Positions 1 to 10,186 of a DNA stretch of 64,000 bases are shown here, piece after piece; the first letter of the stretch is position 1; every line of letters begins with the position of its first letter. Below the pieces are notes generated by a model. It saw only the letters and a list, made by a program, of their open reading frames with translations. It did no database searches and was not told the DNA's origin. The position numbers were made by a program, and so were the translations under genes. Source of the DNA: Alentia gelatinosa (taxonomy: Eukaryota > Annelida > Polychaeta > Phyllodocida > Polynoidae). The stretch spans positions 33,135,360 to 33,199,359 of the forward strand of contig OX465583.1 in the NCBI GenBank assembly GCA_950022655.1, in the 5' to 3' direction.

Positions 1-51
1 TAAATTACCATCTCGTTCTGTGACTTGTACAGCATGGTCAGGACGTTCTAT
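1..51. repeat. MITE arm cut by the window edge
   Basis: These 51 bases recur at 61823-61873 with a single mismatch. There they form the right arm of a fold-back element (61745-61873). The similarity stops abruptly after GACGTTCTAT in both places, which marks one element end. The rest of this copy lies outside the window. Confidence 0.8.
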
Positions 52-2558
52 ATAATTTATTTTTTTTCATCAAATTGCGTATCAGAAAACAATTTTCTTA
101 TCCTAAGTGTTTTACGAGTTGTCTCCAATTTGGTTTATAATACGAGCTCGGACTGCCCAGTCATCGGCCTGGCAGGAGGGTCGGCTGAAAGGCCTGCTGA
201 ACACCTATTCAACAACTATCTGGTGGAACACATCCTTTAGACTGATCGTGTGCTAAAATCTATTTAGAAATTATTTTGAAAATGCTTCAGCAATGCTATG
301 GGGTAAAACGAGACGTATCCCACCCAGCTCTGCATCCCTATCAGTTTGCAGTATTTATTGATGGTGAAAGAGTAGATTATTGAACAAAATAGTATGTGCC
401 AATACACGCAAATGCTCTCAAACCTTTCATGACATTCACTGGCATTATTGGATATCCACTTCAGGTATTATTAGAAGCCGTCATACTAGCTATCAGGAAC
501 CCCTACCTCAAATGTGGCACAACCTACTTACTCAATCCAGTGCTGATGCGGAAGCCAAAGGTTGATTGTAGCATGCTACCACAACTAGAAAACATGTGGT
601 CTACATTCTTCTAATCCCAATGCAAGACCCGGAGGCTTGGTCCCGAGGCATACTCGCGCCGTTGTATCAATGTAAGAGAATTGATTAATTATCGATCAAC
701 CTATGGCAACAGGCCTACCCCTTCAGCCTTATTTTACTTCCTCTCTTAATGTACTAATACCCTGGGGAGAGCAGGCCTCTCGTTTACGTCACAGCTAGAG
801 CATAAATAGTACCCTTCGGGGAGTAGAGCAAGCTCTGCCATTTGTAACATAAATTAAGAGTTGATTACTAATTATCGGGAAAGAGGTCAACTCTAATTGG
901 CCCCATGACTTTTGTTGTTGGAAAATTATGTCCGGGATAGATCTTGTACTTTCTAGAGTTCTAAATTTTAAATAAAGGTAAGCTGCTGGTAAAACCAACA
1001 CTGATATATCGGGGTAATATATATAATTTAGCAAGTGAGATCTAGGTCGACCCTTCGTGAGAATTGCATCATGTCACTCTACACAACGTCAGGCCGAGAA
1101 CTCGATCTGCCTCATAAAACTAATTATTATTGAAAAACCATCATTCATTGCAACACAAATGAACTAGTAAAAAAATTAATTAAACAGTAGCTTTCTAATT
1201 CAAAAACAGAATTTATTTTTAATGACGTATATTAGACGGTATCCGAAACGCTATATAAATTAATCATCCTGCTCTGAAGATGTATATATGGTTACGGTCA
1301 TAGGATTTGGAAATTAAAGAAAATACGAAATAATACCATTTTTAAACATTTGAAGTTAAATCTCGCTGGATCTCCAGACTGACACTTGCGACGTAAAAAA
1401 AAGTCTAGAATTCCGGGGAAATAAATCCGGGAAAATCCCATGCCTTTGGTTTGATATACAAAAGTATGGCGTGCTATTGACGTATATATATTCTTTTCAG
1501 AACCCAAAGAACAAAGATCTGTTGCACGATGGAATTGGGACCTAAATCTTGGACTTCCTAATTCTCCAACATCAACTATTCCTTACCCTCAACATTCCTT
1601 AAACCATTTTATAATCTCCTGTACTTTCTTCTTGAAACACCCCTGAGCACTTCACACCAACATAGAAAGTCGGCGAGGTAAACTGACTAATGGCCTAGAC
1701 TGTTGGATTGGACAATATCCCCTGGAGGGGTAGGAGGCTATCTGGAGGATGTTTACATAACGCTGCTACTTGTGTTTTCTTTCCTTTTTAATGGAGTTGA
1801 GATGTTACGTTAGCACATGCACCACCCTCCCAATAGACTTTACTCTGCCAAGAATTTCCAAATAATTATTTATGAATAAAGTTATCTATCAACGTATATA
1901 TGATTTGTTATTTCATTTGTGTTGTTCACCTGTTGCCTCCCTTTTCACTCCCCATTTGCATTTCAAGGCTATATATTCTGTGGGTCTTAGTGATGTAAGC
2001 ATCTGCTGTTCTGGTCCTAAAGCCTTAAGTGGTGGGATCAACGAAACGTTTCCTCTGGCGGCACCATATCCATTCGAAATCCGCCTTCTATTATCATATG
2101 TGTAATGCATGTATGTCACAACATGGGGCGCTTCTATTTCATGTGTTCAATATACCTGCTTGCAACTCTGTGAAACATACACGTATAGGATGTATAGGCT
2201 GTCATATTTGTAAAATTATTAGTGATAAGAGCATAACCTGATTATTGCAACCACAAGGCTGACTCAGCTAAGGTAATAGTATAAAAGGCACAAGTATAGA
2301 TTTATGATAAATGCCAGCAGCTATGGTTGTTTTAAGGGAGTGGTCCACTGGGCCAACCGATATCAATAAAGTGGGTCTCCATTGAGAAAGTGGAAGCGTT
2401 GAAAAGATAACTTGTGTTACCAACCGACGTCGCGCAGCAATCACCAGCTCTCGGTGTTTGAGTTTGGTATAGACAATTATCTCACCCCTGGTACAAGTTT
2501 AGCCATAGGAATAACATTAGAAAAATATACTCAACAATCACCCTGGTAAAGTTACAAT
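52..2558. other. no gene recognised
   Basis: AT-rich sequence with only short chance-length ORFs and no splice-flanked coding stretch that I could support. Nothing in it resembles a known transposon protein. It could be intergenic or intronic. Confidence 0.5.
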
Positions 2559-2582
2559 ACTACGCCACGGCCGTGGCGTAGT
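2559..2582. repeat. perfect 24-bp palindrome
   Basis: ACTACGCCACGG is followed directly by its exact reverse complement, with no spacer. It is GC-rich and stands in an AT-rich neighbourhood. It could be a dimeric protein-binding site or the closed tip of a decayed fold-back element. The flanks do not continue the symmetry. Confidence 0.95.
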
Positions 2583-4760
2583 GGATTTGCTAAGTATAGT
2601 CTGATTATTCTGAAGTTATAATGATATTTAATGTCATAGAAAGGGGTAAGATAAATCCAGAACCGCACTTGAACCGTAAAATAGACAATACTCCACTCGT
2701 TTGTCTATTTATACGATTCTCGATGCAGTTCTATATAATAGTGTAATGGAGCAGCGCCACACAACATTGTGTGGCTATCTTCTAGAATTGGTATCGACAG
2801 TAGTGTTATTGTGTTCATGTGGGACTTAACCACACACTCTAATGTCTTTGATATTTTGAATTGATTCTCGCGCGGAAAATAGCTTGAGTCTTTTTTCTCT
2901 CTCACCATTTTCATGTGTAGGCTGTGGGTTCATTTATACTATAAACATGTGTAGCAGAGGCGCAGAGGTGACTTATTTTGTCAAATGCATGTGTGCCATT
3001 GGAACACCCGCTATAAGAGAACGTACGATGGTGGAACATTACCTATATATCTGTCCTATACTGTGCTATACTATAGCCTTTAGGACATAAGAAAGACTTA
3101 GATGCTGAGGTCCGTAGTATTAGCTACAATGTTATGGAAAATAATAACGGAAAAAAGTGGGCGGGGGAGTCAAACCGAAATTCATATAGCCTTCCCACCC
3201 CACCCACTCCTCCCCAAAGAAAAATCCGCGTGAACAGCTTATTAATTTATTTCAGTCAACGTCGCACTTACAAGTTACATATCAATATTATGTGATTAAA
3301 CTCATTTATGATAACAATATGAGTACATTTCCATTCAAAAATAATGCTCTCCATCTAAAAATACTGAGCTACACCTTGCTATCAAATTACGTATCTTAAA
3401 GCGTGGTGACTATAAAAGTGGACCATCAACATGACATGAGTGTATTATATCTGCTCAGAGTCACGAGCCCCTGACCTGACAAGTGACAACGACGTGATTC
3501 TTGCCCTCACTAACCTGACTTTATCACACCGCTGTCATCTCTTCGGCACACCATAGGCTTTAGTCAGGTGGTGATCCCAGGTAAACAGTAATCCAAGAGC
3601 ACTCCAGGTGGGCATCTGTGTGCAGATGAACCCTCAAGCGTTGCTGAGTTCTCTCGCAGATGATCCAGCTATCCCGTAACCTAGTTACTCTGCAGACTCC
3701 CACTAATGAGTAACGTGGTTGTTGCAGAGGGAGCCTTCCCTTACCGGAACGTCCTCTCACCGCGTACCTCCGCCGCACCTCCGAGGCTCTGGTATGTAGG
3801 CCGTATAATCTATCCCAGTCCTGCCATAAAGCCGCCTAATCTGGGTCCATATTCAGCGCGGAGATTTCGAGTACCGCAAGTCCACACTTGCCTTTAAATT
3901 GCGACCGACGCCAAAACTGTCACGCACAGTGGGGACCATAACAAACACTCTCCTAGCGGATTGTCTGTATTTGCAAAGCAGAATAGGTCGATACCTAGGG
4001 CTGAACAAATGGGTAGAGAGTGTTTTAGGAGAACTCTTTGGTGGAGGCCCAAATGAATGTACTTCCGGGATTCTCTAGTCTAAACCTGTGGTGCGGCCAC
4101 AGAGTAGAGACATAGGGTAAGAAATATGGGGCAGGTAACGCCCAGCATGGACAGTGTATTCTCCATAGACATGAAGTAGGCTGTAGATGACACCGTGAGA
4201 GTGTCGTCCATCTCTGCCGCACCGAGCCGACGCCGACACCTCGTGACTGTAGGCAGCAAAGCGTCATTGGTACACTGGCCACCAGAGCTACACTACATTA
4301 GCCTGTAGTGCGGCCACCACTCACCAGACGGCGTGTACACGGCTCAAGTGCCCCGTGCGCCTGAAGCGGTCGTGAAAGAGACTAACACTACATTTATAAG
4401 CTCTCTGCTCTGGGGGTCGTTGCTCCTAGAAAGCGTTGCTCCAGTAATATCGGATCGTATCGTGTAGTATCGCTATTTTCACGTTGTATCGCTATATTTT
4501 AAAACACCGCATTCTCCTGTAATCCTTCCTTAAATCCCTGAATCGGAAGCCCCTCAATCAAATATCCGCCATCTTTAATCATTGAATTTATAATTGACCT
4601 GGTTACCAGCGATCATTTCAGTCTCAAAGTTTGCCTATGACATCAAGTCCGACTCTAGTGAGGAACGAATCGAGTCGAACTATGTCTAACTAAGTGTGAT
4701 AGGTTACCTCTGCCTGGCTGTTAATGTTTTTTATACCACACATATTGCAATGCATCCCAT
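2583..4760. other. no gene recognised
   Basis: No convincing coding sequence. The stretch holds a pyrimidine-rich strip around 3190-3225 and otherwise unremarkable AT-rich DNA. ORFs near 3560-3900 and 4025-4280 are short, lack splice support and resemble nothing known. Confidence 0.5.
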
Positions 4761-4817
4761 CTTGATTGACTTTAACTATTCAATAAAAGTTCATAATCAA
4801 AGACTTGAGCAAGTCAA
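4761..4817 (+). repeat. dispersed repeat motif, copy 1
   Basis: The core AATCAAAGACTTGAGCAAGT recurs with small changes at 45781-45831, 46556-46601 and 51196-51225, and in part on the opposite strand at 44082-44097. The copies also share a preceding TTGATT...AAGTTCA block. It is probably the conserved end of an interspersed element that I cannot name. Confidence 0.6.
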
Positions 4818-5024
4818 CTGCTGTTTATTACTCTCCTGCCAGACCCTATGCACTGCTTGGAGAGTGTGTTATTTGATAACATCGAAGCCAATTTACCATT
4901 TAGTTATTTTCCTATTATGTGTATTTTTTTAGAATAAGACCACCATAAAGCTACATCACATTATCAATTTGTTTAGCTATGAATTCTATCTATTAAGTAT
5001 TTGTGATTTTAGGGTTTCTTTGTT

Positions 5025-5350
5025 TGGTTTAATTTAACGTCCAGTCAACCATTTATAGGTCCTTACCAGACTTTCTCAAGGTTTTTTTACACCACGAGGG
5101 TGGTGATCGAATCTATGTGTTTAATTCAGGTAGAAATCTCACCCCTACACATTTAACGAGGTGAGAGTTCTTTTACTTACTACACCACATAAACATGGTA
5201 TGGGAAAGATTGGCCTTTGATAAAGCAGTAAATCTACCACTGCTAGGGTTGAAGGAGAAAAGTGGTTGCAGTGGGACTCAATCAACAAAGTCTGACAACC
5301 TTGGGATTACAAGTCCAGTGCTCTTTACCACTGAGCTAACTCCCCACCCC
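5025..5350 (-). mobile_element. tRNA-derived SINE
   Basis: On the minus strand the head reads as a tRNA-Thr-like sequence. The A box is TAGCTCAGTGG, the anticodon-arm region contains ACTTGTAAT, and a degraded B box ends in GAGTCCCACT. The head lies at about 5265-5350. A non-tRNA body follows toward lower coordinates. The tail carries GACGTTAAATTAAACC followed by AAACAAAG, an A-rich 3' end typical of SINEs. B-box damage suggests an old copy. Such elements are transcribed by RNA polymerase III and moved by a partner LINE. Exact ends are approximate. Confidence 0.65.
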
Positions 5351-5580
5351 AGTCGCTTTAGTTATGCTTGCGGGCAAGCATATCCTGTCTGCACCACGAA
5401 GAGGCGAGGCGACCAAGATGGTGAACAGATTGGTAATTGCTGTCCACCCCACCAGACCAGAGCCAAATAAAACAAAATTTGGTTTGGTTTGAGGCGAACA
5501 CAGGGGGATACCGTATGTGATTTAACCTGACCAACCCCTAGCTCAGTGTAGACAGGGGTTGGTTGCCAATCTACATCATT

Positions 5581-5664
5581 GGCGCCACAATGATAAAAAG
5601 TTCCACATTATATTATACCACTTATAATAAAGATGAAGCCATAATTCAAAGTGTTCTGGAAAGG
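5581..5664 (+). repeat. direct repeat, copy 1 of 2
   Basis: This 84-bp block is repeated at 5764-5845 with many point differences. Shared landmarks are GGCGCCA/GGCACCA, the ACCACTTA stretch and the ending TTCTGGAAAGG. The second copy runs straight into a fold-back element, so the pair appears to be part of one composite repeat. Confidence 0.75.
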
Positions 5665-5763
5665 CCTACAATAACTATAATGCAATGGACATATGTCAGG
5701 AGGCTGGGACGTTTTGAAGATTTCCAAATCAGGGTCTCTCACACTTTCTCAGATTTGTAATGT

Positions 5764-5845
5764 GGCACCAAAGTAACAAAGTTTCACATTTTTTTAGACC
5801 ACTTAGAGTAAAGATAGAGCCATAGTTCAAAGTATTCTGGAAAGG
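5764..5845 (+). repeat. direct repeat, copy 2 of 2
   Basis: Diverged second copy of the 5581-5664 block. It lies immediately upstream of the fold-back arm that begins at 5849. Confidence 0.75.
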
Positions 5846-5848
5846 GCC

Positions 5849-6006
5849 GGAATAGAGGGAAACTATGTTCCGGTGGGAATAAGTCAAAGTTACGAGGTAA
5901 GGGTTGAACAAATTACTGCCCAAGGCGTAGCCGCGGGCAGTAATTTTTCCAAGCCTTACCGAGTAACTTTGACTTATTTCCACTGGTACGTGGTTTCCCT
6001 ATTCCT
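5849..6006. mobile_element. fold-back MITE-like element
   Basis: Two arms of about 70 bp are imperfect reverse complements around a short centre near 5928. The left arm contains AATAAGTCAAAGTTAC and ATTACTGCCC. The right arm contains GGGCAGTAAT and GTAACTTTGACTTATT. No protein is encoded. The structure fits a nonautonomous element or a snap-back hairpin. The adjacent tandem array reuses GGGCAGTAA from its centre. Confidence 0.75.
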
Positions 6007-6057
6007 ATATACCTTCAATTGTCGGCTAATATCGATAAAAACCGAACGTCACTGAGC

Positions 6058-6132
6058 GTCAACCTGGGCAGTAAACGTCAACCTGGGCAGTAAACATCAA
6101 CCTGGGCAGTAACTTCAACCTGGGCAGTAAAC
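6058..6132 (+). repeat. 19-bp tandem repeat, 4 copies
   Basis: Four head-to-tail copies of GTCAACCTGGGCAGTAAAC, the last two with small changes. GGGCAGTAA is also in the centre of the neighbouring fold-back element, so the array probably arose by slippage or unequal exchange from it. Confidence 0.9.
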
Positions 6133-6830
6133 AAAAGTTATTCCACCCCCAGCAGCGTTAAGTAATCATAGGTTGTTCGCTCATAGGTATATAGGAATAA
6201 CTATAACGCAATGGACAAAAAAACCGCTGATTTGAAATACCTATAAACGTTTCAATTCCAGAGCTCCAGGTAACTTAGGCAGATTATGACAGAATTACTC
6301 CTATGGAGTAAATTTCTAATATATATAAACCTAAATGTAAGGAGTTGGAAGATTATAAATACAGGTTTTCAAAAACATTAAGATATTTACCTATTTCAGC
6401 TGTTGGAGCCATTGCAAATCTAATTTGGGCACACACTGGTCCTAGCCTGTGAGTTTTGCCAACAAGATTTAGAGTCCAGCATGAAGCCTTTCCTACTGCC
6501 ACTTTAGTAATTGTTTTGCTAACCCCCCACCCACCCCTTGGAATACCACCCCCCCCCCCCCCCAACAACAACAACAAAAAATACCCCCCTTGGAATACTA
6601 AAAGAAAAAAGTTGCCCCCCCTAAAATTGTGCCCGCACCCCCGCCATAATTATTGTACGCTCCCTAACACTAACACTTAAAACATGTACCGGTAATGAAA
6701 GCCTTCCAATTTGGCAAGTTATCCTATAGAGTATAGTTAAATGTAGTAAGTATCAACAGCATATCAATATCATCAATTGCACTTTTTAACCTTTTTTTTC
6801 AGAATAACTGGCTCCCATTTCATAAAAAGT
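6133..6830. other. no gene; C15 tract inside
   Basis: Noncoding. At 6184-6215 it repeats the phrase ATAACTATAACGCAATGGAC, seen in slightly altered form at 5670-5690. A run of 15 C lies at 6549-6563, followed by an A/C-rich stretch to about 6605. Confidence 0.55.
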
Positions 6831-7066
6831 GTGCCGATAATACACCTCAGCCTCAGGTGCCGATAATACACGCCTTAAAATCCTATAACTTTAAAGCAAG
6901 GACAGCTCCCTTCAATTCTTCTACTTTTGTGCTGATACCTTAAAGAACAACAGCAGAATTATCTTGCTAACTGTATTTCAATGCTGTTATTATAAGCACA
7001 GAAATATTTTCAAATGTTTTGTAGCAAATTTAGTCTAAAGCCTTAGTTAAGGTGCCGATAATACAC
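6831..7066. repeat. three copies of a 15-bp motif
   Basis: GTGCCGATAATACAC occurs exactly at 6831-6845, 6857-6871 and 7052-7066. The flanks of copies 2 and 3 are also alike, with a preceding G and a following TTAAGG or TTAAAA. No long unit links them. The motif could be a repeated binding site or part of a decayed repeat. Confidence 0.8.
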
Positions 7067-7230
7067 TCCATTAAGGCATTATGAATTCGGGAATTTCAAC
7101 GGCTCGTCTGCGCGGTCGACCCGCATTGCAATTTAAATCGCAACCTATTTTAGAAACCTTATGAAATCAACCTAAATTAAATCTATGCCCAATGACAAAG
7201 ATTATGAATAAAAACGTGGATTTTACTTAC

Positions 7231-7620
7231 CCAATGACCAACCAAGGTTACCTAAAGAATAGAGAAGGAGACAAGTACAGCTTCTGTTGAACAGCGCGTT
7301 ACTAGGGGTTAATGTAATTTCACTTAGCAACTGACACTGGCAACTGCGTCGCCTGGAGGCCCACTCTCCCAGCAGATCTTTCGCGGCGCTTGCACTTTCT
7401 AAGCAGGGCTCGGGGAGGGGCTTGATTCGCACTCTGCACTCTACTTCTTGCTACTCCCATCAACATAGAACTAGCGACACTGCTGGAAGGCTAACTCTAG
7501 TTTGTTTACAGATATCACTGTCTTCGGAGAGCCTGTGCGTCCGCCCCTGGTGACAACGAGCGTCTAAGCCAACTCACGTCGCTTCAGTACTGCGCCTATC
7601 AAGCGAACTCTTGGCGCGCC
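7231..7620 (-). promoter_or_regulatory. candidate promoter and 5' UTR exon
   Basis: This block is clearly more GC- and CpG-rich than its surroundings (7335-7620). On the minus strand an open stretch ends at 7231 with a GTAAGT donor (7225-7230). I see no convincing start codon before the donor, so the exon would be noncoding. No downstream partner exon was identified. The alternative is a chance donor in a GC-rich patch. Confidence 0.25.
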
Positions 7621-8250
7621 TCGTTTTGATCATACTCATAGAGTGAAGAAGCGTTTCCGGTCGGAGATTTTAGCAGTAGTCAATCTTCGATAACTTTAAT
7701 ACTAATCTTTTTAGAATCACTATTGATATCAAGAATGAAGCATACAAGGACACTTATATATATGCAGTGACACATGAATTTAACATAATAGCACATACCT
7801 TGTGGATTTTAGGCTGACACGATTTACAGTTGAGTGCAAGTAGTTGTTGGGCATCGCATTACGAAAAAACACGATAAATCTGAGGTCACCCATGTTAAAC
7901 ATAAAGAGAATCTGAAATATCGCTGTCCCATGATTTTCTCCGCAAGTCAATTTTTAAATGGAATCTCTACGTCAAGTATTCACAGAGCTAAGTCACAATG
8001 TGAAAGCAAGTTGATACTTGGCTCGGCAACGCGTTGCAACTTATTAAATAGCGCTGGTATACTTATGGTTCCGGGGATGTGGGTATTTTATTTCTCTTTT
8101 TTTTTTTTTTTTTAGCAAACCTCACCAATTCAAGTGGTCTTACACTGTTACAGTTTGGGATTAGTTACACTGCTCCTCAAGGTTTGATAAACTTATAGTT
8201 ACGGTATACAAGTGATCTGAAATTTTAGTCAAAGATCTTGCAGAGTGTTA
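7621..8250. other. no gene; poly-T tract
   Basis: No supported gene. A run of about 18 T lies at 8097-8114. Confidence 0.5.
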
Positions 8251-8766
8251 AATACTTTTGAATGACAATATAGTATTATAGTATTAATTGACCCAGTCTC
8301 CACATTTCAAAGTTTGTGTGCATTGTCAATGCCCGTCACTGAGTCTCCGTAAGCCACCCACCCAATACAGATACTGTGCAAATTGTTTTGAGACAACCAC
8401 ACACCCTAGATACATGTTCTATACATCATTAGAAAGGCCTGAAGCTGTACTACAGTAAACATTTTAGATCATTTGGATAGACTGTTTCATTAGTTCTCAA
8501 CTGGCAGCTCAAAAGTATGTTTGCTATGCCAAATCCTACCTGAACATCTCCGACCCTCCCTCTCCACACCAATTTACAGTTCAGGCCTTTCTAATGAAAT
8601 ATAGAACATGTATGTAGGGTGTGTGGTTGTCTCAAAACAATGTGCACAGAATTGGTATCAGGCAGGTGGCTGACGGAGGCTCAGGGTCTGGCATTGTTAC
8701 ATTGACTTTGAATTGTGGAGACTGGGTCAATTCAGGTACGGTATATATTGTCAATTAAAAGTATAA
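8251..8766. mobile_element. long inverted repeat, about 200-bp arms
   Basis: The arms at 8251-8450 and 8573-8766 are imperfect reverse complements. Shared stretches include TTGACCCAGTCTCCAC, TTGTTTTGAGACAACC and AGAAAGGCCTGAA. A loop of about 120 bp separates them. There is no coding content. It is either a nonautonomous fold-back element or two copies of one repeat in tail-to-tail orientation. A target-site duplication was not identified. Confidence 0.75.
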
Positions 8767-8902
8767 ACCTCTAACTTGAGAATTATATTGTATGTTATTC
8801 ATGTGAGAAGTAGTAATCTAATGTAGTATAATTTTATATTATTACTATTCATTATCATAACCTGTATTTTGCTTAACACTGTTGTCCATGTATTCACAAT
8901 TC

Positions 8903-8917
8903 ATTAACCTATATTAT
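8903..8917. repeat. 15-bp direct repeat (left TSD)
   Basis: ATTAACCTATATTAT occurs here and again exactly at 9851-9865. The two copies bracket the Penelope-like remnant, so they are probably its target-site duplication. Confidence 0.65.
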
Positions 8918-9850
8918 TAGAAGTAAGACGAGGCTATGTCCGTTTCCTATGCTGATGCTACCTTGAATGACAGTTATGGAACTGTACCTAACCACCATAA
9001 CTATGTAGGCCTACACTGGTCGGTGTGACATCACAGAGTGATGTCACGCCTGCTCTCCCTGTGTTGCCAGGCGAAATGCCTGGGAACTACTGCCATAACT
9101 CACACAGAAGTGTTGGTTATGTGGGAAAAAAGCCTAAGAGAAGGGTAAAATACTGTAAAGTGATTCTTTCAGTGGGGAGGGAGTCAAGGTTTCGCCGGGA
9201 TCGGCTCATCAGGCATCGTAAAGTGTTGATAGGGTTATCAAGGTGATCAAAAAATCTTATCTTTTTTGGTATGGGTGGGCTAATGGGCACATGCTAAAGT
9301 TAGCCACTTATAAAGCATGGAACCAGTGTTGAGTTACAGACCAAGAAGATACTTGGTCGATCCTAATATTTGAATAGTCAGAAATTATTCGGAAAGCTGA
9401 AAAGCCACCGTTATTAACCACAAACCGAATACATAAAAGATTTTGATGAGGCAATAGATAATCCAGATGTTTTCCAATTTGTTCCTTAGGTCAGAGGCCC
9501 TAGGGGATTCGAGATGGGTGTATATGAAATCCACTATGTGGATCTTCATATCTACCAAACCCATATGGCTATCAGTGTTGAAATGGTATCCGATATCTGT
9601 ATCTACCCTTTCATAGATGATATTATGAAAATGGTCCTGAAAACGGTCCATCGAGCGGCATTTGGTTTGGCCTACATATTGTATACCACATCTTTTGCAT
9701 GTGATGCAATAGATGATGTTTGAGCTCTGACATGAGATATTGTGTATAGACATATATGTGCGGTTGGTCGTGTGTGACCTGATGCGACCCGTAGTGTCTC
9801 ACCGTAGACAGTAACGGCACCCTGGCCGGGAGCAGACGTTGTAAAAAATA
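8918..9850 (-). mobile_element. 5'-truncated Penelope-like element copy
   Basis: This 933-bp segment is bounded by perfect 15-bp direct repeats. On the minus strand it starts inside coding sequence at about 9842 and reads through a GIY-YIG nuclease domain to about 9385. It ends in roughly 465 bp of noncoding 3' sequence. That shape, with 5' truncation, an intact 3' part and flanking duplications, is what target-primed insertion of a Penelope-like element leaves. The noncoding part contains a short palindrome, TGACATCACAGAGTGATGTCA, near 9026-9046. Confidence 0.7.
9385..9842 (-). pseudogene. GIY-YIG domain of Penelope-like element, broken
   Basis: In Penelope-like elements this C-terminal nuclease nicks target DNA to prime reverse transcription. 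The minus-strand translation shows a Cys-rich lead-in, SSNIIYCITC, then the GIY-YIG signature CGIQYVGQT. Next come the helix with the conserved Arg and His (MDRFQDHF) and the late acidic residue (LENIWI). A TGA at 9799-9801 interrupts the lead-in, and the reading goes out of register after LENIWI. The reverse transcriptase domain that should precede it is missing because of the 5' truncation. The copy cannot make an active enzyme. Confidence 0.8.
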
Positions 9851-9865
9851 ATTAACCTATATTAT
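9851..9865. repeat. 15-bp direct repeat (right TSD)
   Basis: Exact copy of 8903-8917, directly beyond the truncated 5' end of the Penelope-like copy. Confidence 0.65.
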
Positions 9866-10186
9866 CATCATTATGTACCATATCATTGAATGTGATACTG
9901 GAATTGGCACATGATGTCAACAGCAAAATGCAAGACCGTCAGAATTAGCGGATTTTGTTGTCAAATAAACAAATTTTTTTTTAATTCCGCCGTGCTCTTT
10001 GGTAATACGTATAATGTAAAAAAAAGATGAACACAGATACTATTGTAGTACAGAATGACGAGGACACACAAATACACATTCAAGGTTTATTTACGACTCC
10101 CTCAATGGAGAGTCGGTGTACAGTGTAATACAAGGAACCACTTAAAAAGGTACCTCTGGGCACAGTTATGCTTATGGCAAACAATT

